Below, one piece after another: positions 15,654 through 22,513 of a DNA stretch of 22,513 nucleotides; positions within the stretch are counted from its first letter, which is position 1, and every line of letters starts with the position of its first letter. This DNA comes from M55B157 sp964626275 (GTDB lineage: Bacteria; Actinomycetota; Actinomycetes; S36-B12), in the NCBI GenBank assembly GCA_964626275.1, contig CAZVCZ010000014.1, positions 1-22,513 on the forward strand, in the 5' to 3' direction. The notes under the pieces were generated by a model. It searched no databases. It was given only the letters and a program-made list of their open reading frames with translations, and was not told where the DNA came from. Both the position numbers and the translations under genes were made by a program.

Positions 15654-17260
15654 GCGATCGCTGGGATGCGGTGATCATCGGTGGGGGCCACAACGGACTC
15701 ACGGCCGCGGCGTATCTGGCTCGAGCCGGCCGTCGTGTCCTCGTCCTCGAGCAGGGAAGCGTCATCGGCGGTGCGGCCGTCTCGACGCAGGCTTTTCCAG
15801 GAGTAGCGGCACGGCTTTCTCGATACTCCTATCTGGTCTCGCTCATGCCGAGCACCATCGTCAAGGAGCTCGATCTCGGCATCGAGCTTCGCTCACGACA
15901 GGTCGCCTCCTATACGCCCGTGATTCGAGAAGGACGAGACACCGGGTTGCTCGTCGAGCGCACGCCAGGGGAGACCACGCACCGGTCATTCATCGAGGTC
16001 ACCGGGGGTGAGACCGACTATCGCGCCTGGCAGGACCTGTATGACCGGATGGAGTCGGCCGCTCGCGTGTTGGCCCCGATGATGCTGCATCGACTGCCAT
16101 CCGTGGACGAGGCACGAGCACGCGTGGTGGAGGCGGCTGGCGAACAGACCTGGGAGCAGATCGCTGAGATTCCGCTCGGGGAGACGTTGATGGATGCCTT
16201 CACCGATGATGATGTTCGCGGAGTCGTGGCAACCGATGGGCTCATTGGAACCTATGCGTCGCTGTTCGACTCTTCCCTGCTTGCCAATCGCTGCTGGCTC
16301 TATCACCTCATCGGGGATGGAACAGGAGAGTGGAAGGTACCGGTCGGTGGCATGGGAGCGGTGTCGGGCGCGCTTTTCGATGCTGCGACCGCTGCCGGTG
16401 CGCAGATGCGAGTATCGGCCGAGGTGACGTCGGTCCATTCAGATGGATCATCAGCGCAGGTGCGTTGGCGTGACGCCGACGGTGTTGAACACCTCGAAGA
16501 TTGCACCTGGGTGCTGTCGAATGCAGCACCCCAGACGCTGTCGGGCCTGTTGGGCGCTGAGGCTGTGCCTGCGCATCGATCCCAGGGATCGCAGATGAAG
16601 GTCAACATGCTGCTGAGCAGGCTTCCTCGACTGAAGTCCGGCGTCGACCCGCGAATCGCCTTCGCGGGAACCCTGCACATTGCGGAGTCGCTGGCGACGC
16701 TCGAACACAGCTTCGCCGATGGAGTGGCGGGTCGGCTACCGGAACGCCTACCCGCGGAGATCTACTGCCACACCCTCACCGACCCCTCCATCCTCGGACC
16801 GCAGTTGCAGCAGCAGGGCTGGCACACGATGACCCTCTTCGGACTTCACACGCCGGCGGCACTGTTCGACGGCGACGACCACGATGCCCTGCGGGATCGG
16901 GTGATGAACGCCTATCTCGATCAGATCGATGAGTTTTGTGCTGAGCCGATACGGGATTGTCTGGCGGTCGATGGTGCGGGCAACCCGTGCATCGAAGCAC
17001 GGACTCCGCTCGAACTCGAGGCATCGGTCGGCCTTCCACGCGGGCACATCTTCCATCGTGATTTGCGCTGGCCCTGGGCGGCTGTCGATGACGGCACACC
17101 AGGGGAGCCGGATTCGGTTGCCGGTGCCTGGGGAGTGGAAACATCGATCCCGAATGTCCTGGTGTGTGGAGCAGGCGCCCGGCGCGGTGGCGGGGTCAGT
17201 GGGATCCCCGGCCGGGCCGCCGCGATAGCGGTTCTCGAACACGGTGAGTACCTTCGATAA
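15650..17260 (+). CDS. FAD-dependent oxidoreductase, phytoene-desaturase/PYROXD2-like
   Basis: 536 residues. The N-terminal dinucleotide-binding fold DAVIIGGGHNGLTAAAYLARAG (6-27, GxGxxG) ends in the ribose-binding Glu of VLVLEQ. The C-terminal FAD motif reads NVLVCGAGARRGGGVSGIPGRAAA, the form seen in the phytoene-desaturase-related PYROXD2 clade rather than in true carotenoid desaturases. No signal peptide or membrane helix is seen. Such proteins are widespread in actinobacteria and mostly uncharacterised; the substrate is unknown and no carotenoid genes are nearby. The ATG overlaps the aminotransferase stop, so both come from one mRNA. An alternative start is not needed. Confidence 0.88.
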   Translation: MSDRWDAVIIGGGHNGLTAAAYLARAGRRVLVLEQGSVIGGAAVSTQAFPGVAARLSRYSYLVSLMPSTIVKELDLGIELRSRQVASYTPVIREGRDTGLLVERTPGETTHRSFIEVTGGETDYRAWQDLYDRMESAARVLAPMMLHRLPSVDEARARVVEAAGEQTWEQIAEIPLGETLMDAFTDDDVRGVVATDGLIGTYASLFDSSLLANRCWLYHLIGDGTGEWKVPVGGMGAVSGALFDAATAAGAQMRVSAEVTSVHSDGSSAQVRWRDADGVEHLEDCTWVLSNAAPQTLSGLLGAEAVPAHRSQGSQMKVNMLLSRLPRLKSGVDPRIAFAGTLHIAESLATLEHSFADGVAGRLPERLPAEIYCHTLTDPSILGPQLQQQGWHTMTLFGLHTPAALFDGDDHDALRDRVMNAYLDQIDEFCAEPIRDCLAVDGAGNPCIEARTPLELEASVGLPRGHIFHRDLRWPWAAVDDGTPGEPDSVAGAWGVETSIPNVLVCGAGARRGGGVSGIPGRAAAIAVLEHGEYLR

Positions 17261-17284
17261 AAGATCGGATTTTTTGTCCCACCG

Positions 17285-17304
17285 GTCCTAAACTCGAGAA
17301 GGAC
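17285..17304. promoter_or_regulatory. Weak dyad upstream of the GMC operon
   Basis: GTCCT (17285-17289) and AGGAC (17300-17304) pair across 10 nt and overlap a TAAACT (17289-17294) that fits a -10. In the 87-bp gap before the GMC gene it is the only candidate control site. The arms are short, so this could be chance. Confidence 0.25.
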
Positions 17305-17347
17305 GTGCAGGTCGTCGATGCCCGGATGTGGTCGAGGAGGCGCAGCA

Positions 17348-18961
17348 GTGGAGACGTTGGAACCAGTGGATGTGCTCGTGGTGGGTGCAGGCGCGTCTGG
17401 TGCAGCGTTTTCGTGGCGGCTCGGCATGACGGGGCGGCAGGTGGTCTGCCTCGATCAGGGGGGATGGGTTCGGCCAGAGTCGATCCCGTCCCTGTCCTCG
17501 GACTGGGAGCGATCACGGGCTCGATCCCACCATCCGAATCCGAATATTCGACGCAACGCGTGGGATTATCCGATCGATGATTCTCAGAGCGATATTCGCC
17601 CCCTGCTCTACAACGCTGTTGGTGGATCGACGATCCATTGGGGGGCGCACTTCCCTCGATTGAAACCCTCTGATTTCGTCGTTCGCTCCCAAGACGGCGT
17701 CGGCCTTGATTGGCCCATTCGATACTCCGACCTGGCCTCCTATTTCGAGATCAACGACGCCATGATGACGGTATCCGGACTGAATGGGGATCCGGCGAAC
17801 CCTCCTCGGGGCCCGAGACCATGCTCACCACTACCTCTGGGAGAGGGAGCGCGACGCCTTGCTGAGGCATACAACCGACTGGGCTGGCACTGGTGGCCGG
17901 TCGATGCCGCCATTCTCACCGAGGATCGAGCCCATCGACAAGCCTGCAACAACTGTGGCCCTTGCGATCTCGGCTGCCCGCGAGGTGCACGGACGAGCAC
18001 CGACGTGACGTATTGGAACGATGCGCTCGCATCAGGTGTAGAGCTGAGGACGGAGTGTCGAGTCACACGAATAACGTCTGTGCCAGGTCGGGTCACTGGA
18101 GTGGATTACATCGATGCTGAGGGACGTCAGGTTCATCAGCCGGCAGAGAATGTGGTCCTCGCCGGAAATGGTGTTGGAACTGCTCGCCTCCTTCTCCTCA
18201 GTGCAGCGGACTGGTGTCCGACGGGTCTCGCGAATTCATCTGACCAGGTGGGCCGCAATCTCATGCACCATCCCACGGGAATGGTCACCGGCGTGTTCGA
18301 GGAGCCATTGGAGGGCTATGCGGGTCCCTTCGCGGTCAGCATCGTCAGTCAGGAGTTCTACGAGACCGACGAGTCTCGGGGATTCGTCCGCGGGTTCCAG
18401 GCTCAGACGATCCGAAGCGATGGCCCTCTCGGCACGGCCCTCGGGGGATATCTCCCCCGGGTTCCCTGGGGCAGCGCGCATCATGAGGAATTCGACCGCC
18501 AATTCGGCCACACGGCGAGTATCACCGTGACGACAGAGGATCTGCCTAACCCGGACAACAGGGTGACTCTGTCAGATTCACTCACTGACCGGTTCGGTAT
18601 CCCGGCACCGCGGATTCGCTATCGGGTCGAAGAGCGTTGCAGAGAGACGATCGCCTACGGAATCGAGCGGAATACTGAAGTTCTCCGGGAAGCCGGAGCG
18701 ATCGAGACTTTGGCCCTGCCCCTCGTTGAATCAGCTGGGTTCCATCTCCTCGGCACCGCGAGAATGGGTGATGACCCCGCAACGAGTGTGGTCAACTCCG
18801 AATGTCGTGCACATGACGTCGACAACCTCTGGATCATCGATGGATCGGTGTTCGTGACTGCCGGAGCACTGAACCCGACGTCGACGATTCAGGCGATCGC
18901 CCTGCGTGCAGCCGACGCGCTCGCTGGCAAACCGCTATTGACGGAGGCATCAGGTGTCTGA
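17348..18961 (+). CDS. GMC-family FAD oxidoreductase with a four-cysteine Fe-S-type motif
   Basis: 537 residues. FAD-binding VDVLVVGAGASGAAFSWRL (7-25), YNAVGGSTIHWGA (88-100), and the C-terminal catalytic part with FHLLGTARMGDDP (probable catalytic His) and NLWIIDGSVFVTAGALNPTS. Residues 200-211, CNNCGPCDLGCP, form CX2CX2CX3CP, a ferredoxin-like cluster motif placed where the catalytic subunit of FAD glucose dehydrogenase carries its 3Fe-4S cysteines. The protein should oxidise an alcohol or sugar-like CH-OH group; the substrate is unknown. No Tat or Sec signal is seen: the Rossmann strand starts at residue 7. Start GTG 17348 is chosen for its strong ribosome site GAGGAGG (17334-17340); an ATG at 17318 lacks one. 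It overlaps its small partner by 8 bp. Confidence 0.9.
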   Translation: METLEPVDVLVVGAGASGAAFSWRLGMTGRQVVCLDQGGWVRPESIPSLSSDWERSRARSHHPNPNIRRNAWDYPIDDSQSDIRPLLYNAVGGSTIHWGAHFPRLKPSDFVVRSQDGVGLDWPIRYSDLASYFEINDAMMTVSGLNGDPANPPRGPRPCSPLPLGEGARRLAEAYNRLGWHWWPVDAAILTEDRAHRQACNNCGPCDLGCPRGARTSTDVTYWNDALASGVELRTECRVTRITSVPGRVTGVDYIDAEGRQVHQPAENVVLAGNGVGTARLLLLSAADWCPTGLANSSDQVGRNLMHHPTGMVTGVFEEPLEGYAGPFAVSIVSQEFYETDESRGFVRGFQAQTIRSDGPLGTALGGYLPRVPWGSAHHEEFDRQFGHTASITVTTEDLPNPDNRVTLSDSLTDRFGIPAPRIRYRVEERCRETIAYGIERNTEVLREAGAIETLALPLVESAGFHLLGTARMGDDPATSVVNSECRAHDVDNLWIIDGSVFVTAGALNPTSTIQAIALRAADALAGKPLLTEASGV

Positions 18962-19376
18962 TTCGAAACTGACAGCAGTTCTGGATGCTCTCGTCCCGGG
19001 TCGGGGCGACCTCCCGGGCGCTGGCGAGCTGGGGTTGGCGTCCGCCGTTGTCGAGGATGCCCGAGACACCGGTCAGTTGGAGACCCTGGAGGGATTCCTC
19101 AGCCGGCTTCCGGATGATTTCGACTCGAGCGATGTGGGCAAGCGCGAGCAGATGTTGAGGAGCATCGAGTCCGACATTCCTGGGGACTTTGGATCAGTCG
19201 TCAATATGGCGTACACCGCGTACTACACGGATCCGCGCGTGCTGGGCGACCTGAGTGAACGTACGGGGTACAACCCTGGGCCTCCGCAGCCCGACGGCTA
19301 CGTTCTGGAGGCCTTCGATCCTCAATTGCTGGATCCGGTGCGCGGTCGCCCGCCCATCTGGCGGCAGGACCATTAA
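18954..19376 (+). CDS. Gluconate 2-dehydrogenase subunit 3-like small subunit
   Basis: 140 residues. It begins with the family's LTAVLDALVPGRGDLPGAGEL segment, then amphipathic helices, and a conserved tail with AYTAYYTDPRVLGDLSERTG and PPIWRQD, typical of small proteins encoded beside GMC dehydrogenases. In characterised FAD-dependent dehydrogenases this subunit helps fold or export the catalytic subunit and usually has a Tat signal; here no twin-arginine or hydrophobic leader is present, in line with a cytoplasmic complex. GTG start at 18954, with ribosome site GGAGG (18943-18947). It overlaps the GMC stop, so coupled translation and a 1:1 complex are likely. No cytochrome c subunit gene follows. 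Confidence 0.8.
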   Translation: MSDSKLTAVLDALVPGRGDLPGAGELGLASAVVEDARDTGQLETLEGFLSRLPDDFDSSDVGKREQMLRSIESDIPGDFGSVVNMAYTAYYTDPRVLGDLSERTGYNPGPPQPDGYVLEAFDPQLLDPVRGRPPIWRQDH

Positions 19377-19421
19377 GAGAAATTCCGATGTCGCAGTGAT
19401 CGTAATGAAGGGGAGTACGTG

Positions 19422-20192
19422 GTGATTCACTCTGGGAAAGGTGTCGTCGTTACCGGTGGCGCAAAAGGAATTGGGCGAGGGATCGTGGAACGCTTCGCCG
19501 CTGAGGGAGCCCACGTCGTCATAGCCGATATCGATGAGGCTGCAGCCGCGCAAGCCGCCGCCGAAATCGAGGGGTCGATCCGTGCTGCCGTCGTCGATGT
19601 CCGCGAAGAGGATCAAGTTCGAAGCGCTGTCGAGGTGGCCGTGGACATGGCTGGTCACCTTGATGTGATGGTGAATAACGCCGGTGTGATTGCCGTGGCC
19701 CCCATCGTCGATACGACTGCGGAGAGCTGGCGACGGATTATGGACATCAATGTCGTGGGTGTTGCCTTGGGCTCGAAGGTTGCAGCAGAGCAGATGATCG
19801 CCCAGGGGATGGGTGGCGTAATCGTGAATGCGTCATCTGGAGCCGGACGTCACGGAGTACCGAACTTTTCGCAGTACTGCGCGAGCAAGGCGGCCATCAT
19901 CATGATGAGTCAATCGCTAGCGCAAGAACTCGCACCTCATCGAATTCGGGTGAACTGCTACACCCCCGGACACATCATGACTCCGCTATGGGAGGACATT
20001 GTGGCCGGAATGGGAGAGAAGCTCGGAAAGAACCGAGACGAGACTCTCGAGGCGTTTCTGTCCACGGTTCCCTGGGGGCGATTCGGAACCCCAGTGGATG
20101 TTGCGGCGGCAACGTCGTGGCTGTGCACCGACGATGCCGAGTACGTGAGTGGACAATGTATCGCCATGAATGGCGCAGAACTTCCCTGGTGA
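19422..20192 (+). CDS. Short-chain dehydrogenase/reductase (classical SDR)
   Basis: 256 residues. Classical SDR with cofactor loop TGGAKGIG (11-18), NNAG (85-88) and the full catalytic tetrad N110, S138, Y152, K156 (QYCASK). Asp36 at the end of the second strand (VVIADID) predicts NAD(H) over NADP(H). The C-terminal YVSGQCIAMNGAE is the usual family ending. It oxidises a secondary alcohol or reduces a ketone; the substrate is not readable. Start: GTG 19422 has AGGGGAG (19409-19415) at six bases; the in-frame GTG at 19419 is too close. It lies 45 bp after the small GMC subunit, likely one operon, so it may act on the GMC product or substrate. Confidence 0.93.
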   Translation: MIHSGKGVVVTGGAKGIGRGIVERFAAEGAHVVIADIDEAAAAQAAAEIEGSIRAAVVDVREEDQVRSAVEVAVDMAGHLDVMVNNAGVIAVAPIVDTTAESWRRIMDINVVGVALGSKVAAEQMIAQGMGGVIVNASSGAGRHGVPNFSQYCASKAAIIMMSQSLAQELAPHRIRVNCYTPGHIMTPLWEDIVAGMGEKLGKNRDETLEAFLSTVPWGRFGTPVDVAAATSWLCTDDAEYVSGQCIAMNGAELPW

Positions 20193-20197
20193 CGGAG

Positions 20198-20210
20198 CTG
20201 GCTCAGCCAG
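20198..20210. terminator. 13-bp palindrome at the SDR / deacetylase convergent junction
   Basis: CTGGCT (20198-20203), C, AGCCAG (20205-20210) is a perfect palindrome around one base, covering the TGA (20205-20203) of the minus-strand gene and 6 nt after the SDR stop. A wider pair CCTGG (20185-20189)/CCAGG (20207-20211) also forms. Short, so moderate evidence only. Confidence 0.4.
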
Positions 20211-21060
20211 GTGGAGGAACCGCAGCGGCAAACTCCTTCGCCAGTTGCTTCCGCTGAACGAACCACACATCGTCGTGGCTGCGGACATACTCGAGGAATC
20301 GTCGCAGTGCTCCGATGCGACCTGGGCGCCCCACGATGCGCAGGTGCAGGCCGACTGACATGTATCGGAATCCCTCGCGTCGTTCTGCATACATCTCATC
20401 GAACGTGTCGACGAGGTAGTCGTGCCAGTCCCGCGGCGTGTACCCAGTTCCCTGCCACATCTTCATGTCGTTCGTGTCGATGGCATAGGGCATGATGACG
20501 ATGGGGCCTGACTCCGTGACATCCCAATACGGTTCATCGCCGGAATAGTCATCCATGTGGTATTCGAAACCCTCCTGCACAAGGATGTTGCGAGTGCGCT
20601 CGGTCAGCAGGTACCGAGAAAGGTGACCCACAGGGGCGGTGCCCACGCTCTGGGTGATGCTGTCACGTGCAGCTCGGATGAAGTCCCGTTCGGCGTCCTC
20701 ATCCATTCGATACTGCTGGATCCATCGGTATCCATGGCTGGCTGCCTCATCGCCACGATCCCGGATGAACTCCGCGATCTGCGGTGCGCGCTCGAGTGCG
20801 ATAGCAGCCGCTGTCCAGGTGGCAGGAATCCCCGTCGACTCGAGAATCTGGGCGACTCGAGGAAAACCTTCCTTGATCCCGTATCGGTAGTTCGACTCAT
20901 TGCCGTAATTTCGCATTCCATCCTTGAGTGCGAGCCCCATCTCATCGACCGGCTCAGGCCGGCGATCACCGTCGAGGATGGACATCTCTGCCCCCTCTTC
21001 GACGTTCACGACCAGGCTGAATCCAAGCGACGTGGAGGAGGGTCGGGGCTGGATCGGCAT
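20203..21060 (-). CDS. Polysaccharide deacetylase-family hydrolase, PuuE (allantoinase)-like
   Basis: 285 residues with the NodB-type fold. The first metal-site motif is SLVVNVEEGAE (15-25): Glu21-Glu22 replace the Asp-Asp of sugar deacetylases, as in the PuuE clade. Next are ESNYRYGIKEGFPRV, EAASHGYRW (105-113, His109), GHLSRYLLTERT and a C-terminal SVGLHLRIVGRPGRI, also typical of that clade. PuuE enzymes open the hydantoin ring of allantoin without a metal; relatives act on other cyclic amides or amidated sugars. No signal peptide is seen, supporting a cytosolic role. Start ATG 21060 has a perfect AAGGAG (21072-21067) six bases upstream; the longer open frame to 21243 runs antisense to the next gene. 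Amidase and SDR neighbours fit amide catabolism. Confidence 0.85.
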   Translation of the reverse strand: MPIQPRPSSTSLGFSLVVNVEEGAEMSILDGDRRPEPVDEMGLALKDGMRNYGNESNYRYGIKEGFPRVAQILESTGIPATWTAAAIALERAPQIAEFIRDRGDEAASHGYRWIQQYRMDEDAERDFIRAARDSITQSVGTAPVGHLSRYLLTERTRNILVQEGFEYHMDDYSGDEPYWDVTESGPIVIMPYAIDTNDMKMWQGTGYTPRDWHDYLVDTFDEMYAERREGFRYMSVGLHLRIVGRPGRIGALRRFLEYVRSHDDVWFVQRKQLAKEFAAAVPPPG

Positions 21061-21088
21061 GAACAACTCCTTGTGATCAGTGGAGCAA

Positions 21089-21094
21089 TAGACT
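21089..21094 (+). promoter_or_regulatory. Candidate -10 box of the enoyl-CoA hydratase-like gene (leaderless)
   Basis: TAGACT, then six bases, then ATG 21101. It lies in the 40-bp gap between divergent starts; no clear -35 is seen and no ribosome site precedes this ATG. Confidence 0.42.
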
Positions 21095-21100
21095 GGCGTC

Positions 21101-21907
21101 ATGGGCGATGTTGGTGGATCTGACGATGGCATGATCGGGTTGCGGGTGGAGCGCGAGGGTCCGATCTCTCGCCTGCTCATCGATCGGCCTGAGCGTCGGA
21201 ATGCCCTGACCCAGGCGATGTGGGCTGATCTGCCCGAGATCATTCAACGCCTGGATCGCGAAGGTGGGATAAGAGTTCTCATCGTTGGTTCTACGAGCTC
21301 TGGGGTCTTTTCTGCCGGTGCAGATATCTCGGAGTATCGGGACCATGCTGACGATCTCGAGTGGAGCGCAGCGAGTCAGAAGGTCGTGGCCCGGGGTCTC
21401 GAAGCTGTAGCGGCAGCTGTTCATCCGACCTTGGCCGTCATCGACGGTCCCTGCTTTGGTGGCGGAGCAGGACTTGCCGTGGCCTGTGATTTTCGCATCG
21501 CTACAGCGCGTTCGACCTTCGCGATCACGCCGGCCAAACTGGGCATGGTTTATCCGCATACGGCAACGGTGTCGCTTGTGGACCTGGTAGGAGCCCGGCA
21601 CGCGAAGCGAATCCTCTTCACTGGAGAGACGATGGACGCCGAGCACGCCGAGCGGATCGGATTGGTCGATCAGGTGGTGCCGGATGCCATGCTTGATCAG
21701 GCAGTGAGCATGTTTATCGATCCGTTGTTGTCCGCGAGTGGCATGAGTGCGCGCTCCATGAAGCGCACGATCAGACGGATTGCGAATGGCGAGCGCGCCG
21801 CGTCCGATCATTCCGATGCCGTGGTGGAGGAGGCGCTTCGCTCTTCTGACTACCGAGAGGGCGTCACTGCCTTCCTGGAGCGAAGAGCTCCTCACTTCGA
21901 GTCCTGA
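21101..21907 (+). CDS. Enoyl-CoA hydratase/isomerase (crotonase) family protein
   Basis: 268 residues. Crotonase fold: RPERRNALTQAMW (29-41), oxyanion-hole segments SAGADISEYR (71-80) and IDGPCFGGGAGLAVACDFRI (114-133), and the C-terminal LFTGETMDAEHAERIGLVD. At the first catalytic position of true hydratases (PE..LG) it reads PAKLGMVYP (144-152), so Glu is replaced by Ala, and I find no Glu at the second expected position. A simple 2-enoyl-CoA hydratase is therefore doubtful; an isomerase, hydrolase or ring-opening enzyme acting on a CoA ester is possible. Start ATG 21101 is 40 bp from the divergent PuuE-like gene; ATG 21131 (MIGLRVEREG) is the alternative. It converges on the amidase. Confidence 0.85.
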   Translation: MGDVGGSDDGMIGLRVEREGPISRLLIDRPERRNALTQAMWADLPEIIQRLDREGGIRVLIVGSTSSGVFSAGADISEYRDHADDLEWSAASQKVVARGLEAVAAAVHPTLAVIDGPCFGGGAGLAVACDFRIATARSTFAITPAKLGMVYPHTATVSLVDLVGARHAKRILFTGETMDAEHAERIGLVDQVVPDAMLDQAVSMFIDPLLSASGMSARSMKRTIRRIANGERAASDHSDAVVEEALRSSDYREGVTAFLERRAPHFES

Positions 21908-21917
21908 CGGTTCGCTC

Positions 21918-22513
21918 CTAGTGGGCACTGCTCGTGTGCCCGTTCGTAAACATCTCCGCCCAGTGGAGCAGGAAGTCATCAGATCCGGGGCGACCGATCA
22001 GTTGCAGGCTGACTCCCATCCAGGGGACGGCCACCGCGGGAAGACCGGCGATGTTCACCCATGCGGTGAGGTCGGCCGCGTCGGCCGGATCCGTCCCCAC
22101 TTCAGGAGCTGCTGTGGGAGTCGTGGGCAGAAGGAGGATGTCGACACTGTGAAGAAGGTTGCGAATCACCCTCCTGGCTGCCACTAGTTCACGAATGACC
22201 CTCCACAGGTAGGGCGCAGTCATTCGATGTCCGTATTCGATGAGACCCACCCACTGTGCGGGGATAAGCCCGCGATCGAACTCGGAGGCAAAGGTGGCTG
22301 CAGCGGCGGCCTCGACCAGGGCGAGACCGCGGCGACGAAGAAGAGCTGGGTCGAGAGGCGACGTGTCAACGTCTTCGATTGCCCGGCATCCCAGTTGCTC
22401 GAGCCGGACCAGTCCTTCGGCAGTGGCGCTCTGGCGTTCTTCATCGGCACGGGAGGTCCAACTGCAGGTGGCGATGGCGGGCCGGACATTCGTGCGGGTG
22501 CCAGGTGTCTCGT
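21918..22513 (-). CDS. Amidase signature-family enzyme, C-terminal part (5' end outside window)
   Basis: The minus-strand frame is open from the window edge to TAG at 21920-21918, about 198 codons, with no start in view. The translation holds FASEFDRGLIPAQWVGLIEYG, VDILLLPTTPTAAPEVG, then NIAGLPAVAVPW and GVSLQLIGRPGSDDFLLHWAE, which are the conserved C-terminal elements of amidase-signature hydrolases. The catalytic Ser-Ser-Lys region and GGSSGG motif lie upstream, outside the window, so activity cannot be checked. It would hydrolyse a C-N amide bond. An internal GTG at 22250 is not the start, because the conserved sequence continues before it. It ends 10 bp from the convergent crotonase-family gene. 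Confidence 0.9.
   Translation of the reverse strand, partial: ETPGTRTNVRPAIATCSWTSRADEERQSATAEGLVRLEQLGCRAIEDVDTSPLDPALLRRRGLALVEAAAAATFASEFDRGLIPAQWVGLIEYGHRMTAPYLWRVIRELVAARRVIRNLLHSVDILLLPTTPTAAPEVGTDPADAADLTAWVNIAGLPAVAVPWMGVSLQLIGRPGSDDFLLHWAEMFTNGHTSSAH
21923..21941 (+). terminator. Hairpin at the crotonase-like gene / amidase convergent junction
   Basis: GGGCAC (21923-21928) and GTGCCC (21936-21941) pair exactly around a 7-nt loop, 16 nt after the plus-strand gene's stop and within the last amidase codons. No T-tract. Candidate terminator. Confidence 0.4.

Noticed and set aside
17261..17280. AAAAGATC followed by GGATTTTTT as an intrinsic terminator after the FAD oxidoreductase
   Set aside because: The only pairing leaves almost no loop and is AT-rich; it is not a stable hairpin.

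Overview
The window is high-GC, densely packed chromosomal DNA that reads as Actinomycetota. Markers are the dnaK-grpE-dnaJ-hspR order with a HspR-type (HAIR-like) operator, a mycobacterial-type dCTP deaminase, an EtfD-like Fe-S reductase, a DapC-type aminotransferase, frequent GTG starts, and several operons whose -10-like TANNNT box lies 6-8 nt before the start codon (candidate leaderless mRNAs). Two N-runs (11262-11361 and 14407-14416) show a scaffolded draft or metagenome assembly. No rRNA, tRNA, CRISPR, IS element or phage gene was found, and no gene-free stretch exceeds about 235 bp.

Layout. 1-301: 5' part of a small hypothetical gene (minus). 414-3123: FUSC-family membrane protein followed by a TetR regulator (minus, one operon). 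Divergent from it across a 43-bp palindrome-rich gap is dcd (3167-3742), then an NmrA-like NAD(P)-binding protein (3813-4763). Convergent to that is a 747-residue membrane Fe-S oxidoreductase resembling mycobacterial EtfD (4803-7046, minus). 7047-7281 is the dnaK control region: HAIR-like operator, promoter, leader hairpin and a 19-nt-period tandem repeat. 7282-13963 is the heat-shock block dnaK, grpE, dnaJ, hspR, clpB, with a 100-N gap exactly at the hspR/clpB junction. Next come a small minus-strand gene resembling DUF6941 (13973-14428, interrupted by 10 Ns) and a plus-strand aminotransferase overlapping a FAD oxidoreductase (14478-17260).

17348-22513 looks like accessory catabolism: a GMC flavoprotein with a four-cysteine ferredoxin-like motif, its gluconate-2-dehydrogenase-subunit-3-like partner, an SDR dehydrogenase, then a PuuE-like polysaccharide-deacetylase-family hydrolase (minus), an enoyl-CoA hydratase/isomerase-family protein (plus) and the C-terminal part of an amidase (minus, runs off the window).

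How the genes work together. DnaK/GrpE/DnaJ and ClpB form the disaggregation bichaperone system. HspR, encoded between them, should repress the operon through the site at 7131-7153. The TetR protein probably controls the FUSC exporter-like gene, and the 3129-3144 palindrome is the obvious candidate operator. The last 5 kb combines C-N hydrolases (PuuE-like, amidase), alcohol/carbonyl oxidation (GMC, SDR) and a CoA-ester enzyme, which suggests breakdown of an amide- or ring-containing compound; the substrate cannot be read from sequence. I see no clear new defence or mobile system. The most unusual items are the regulatory structures (overlapping palindromes at dcd/FUSC, the dnaK leader repeat, a 15-bp motif shared by two promoters) and the GMC enzyme with a probable Fe-S motif but no cytochrome subunit or export signal.
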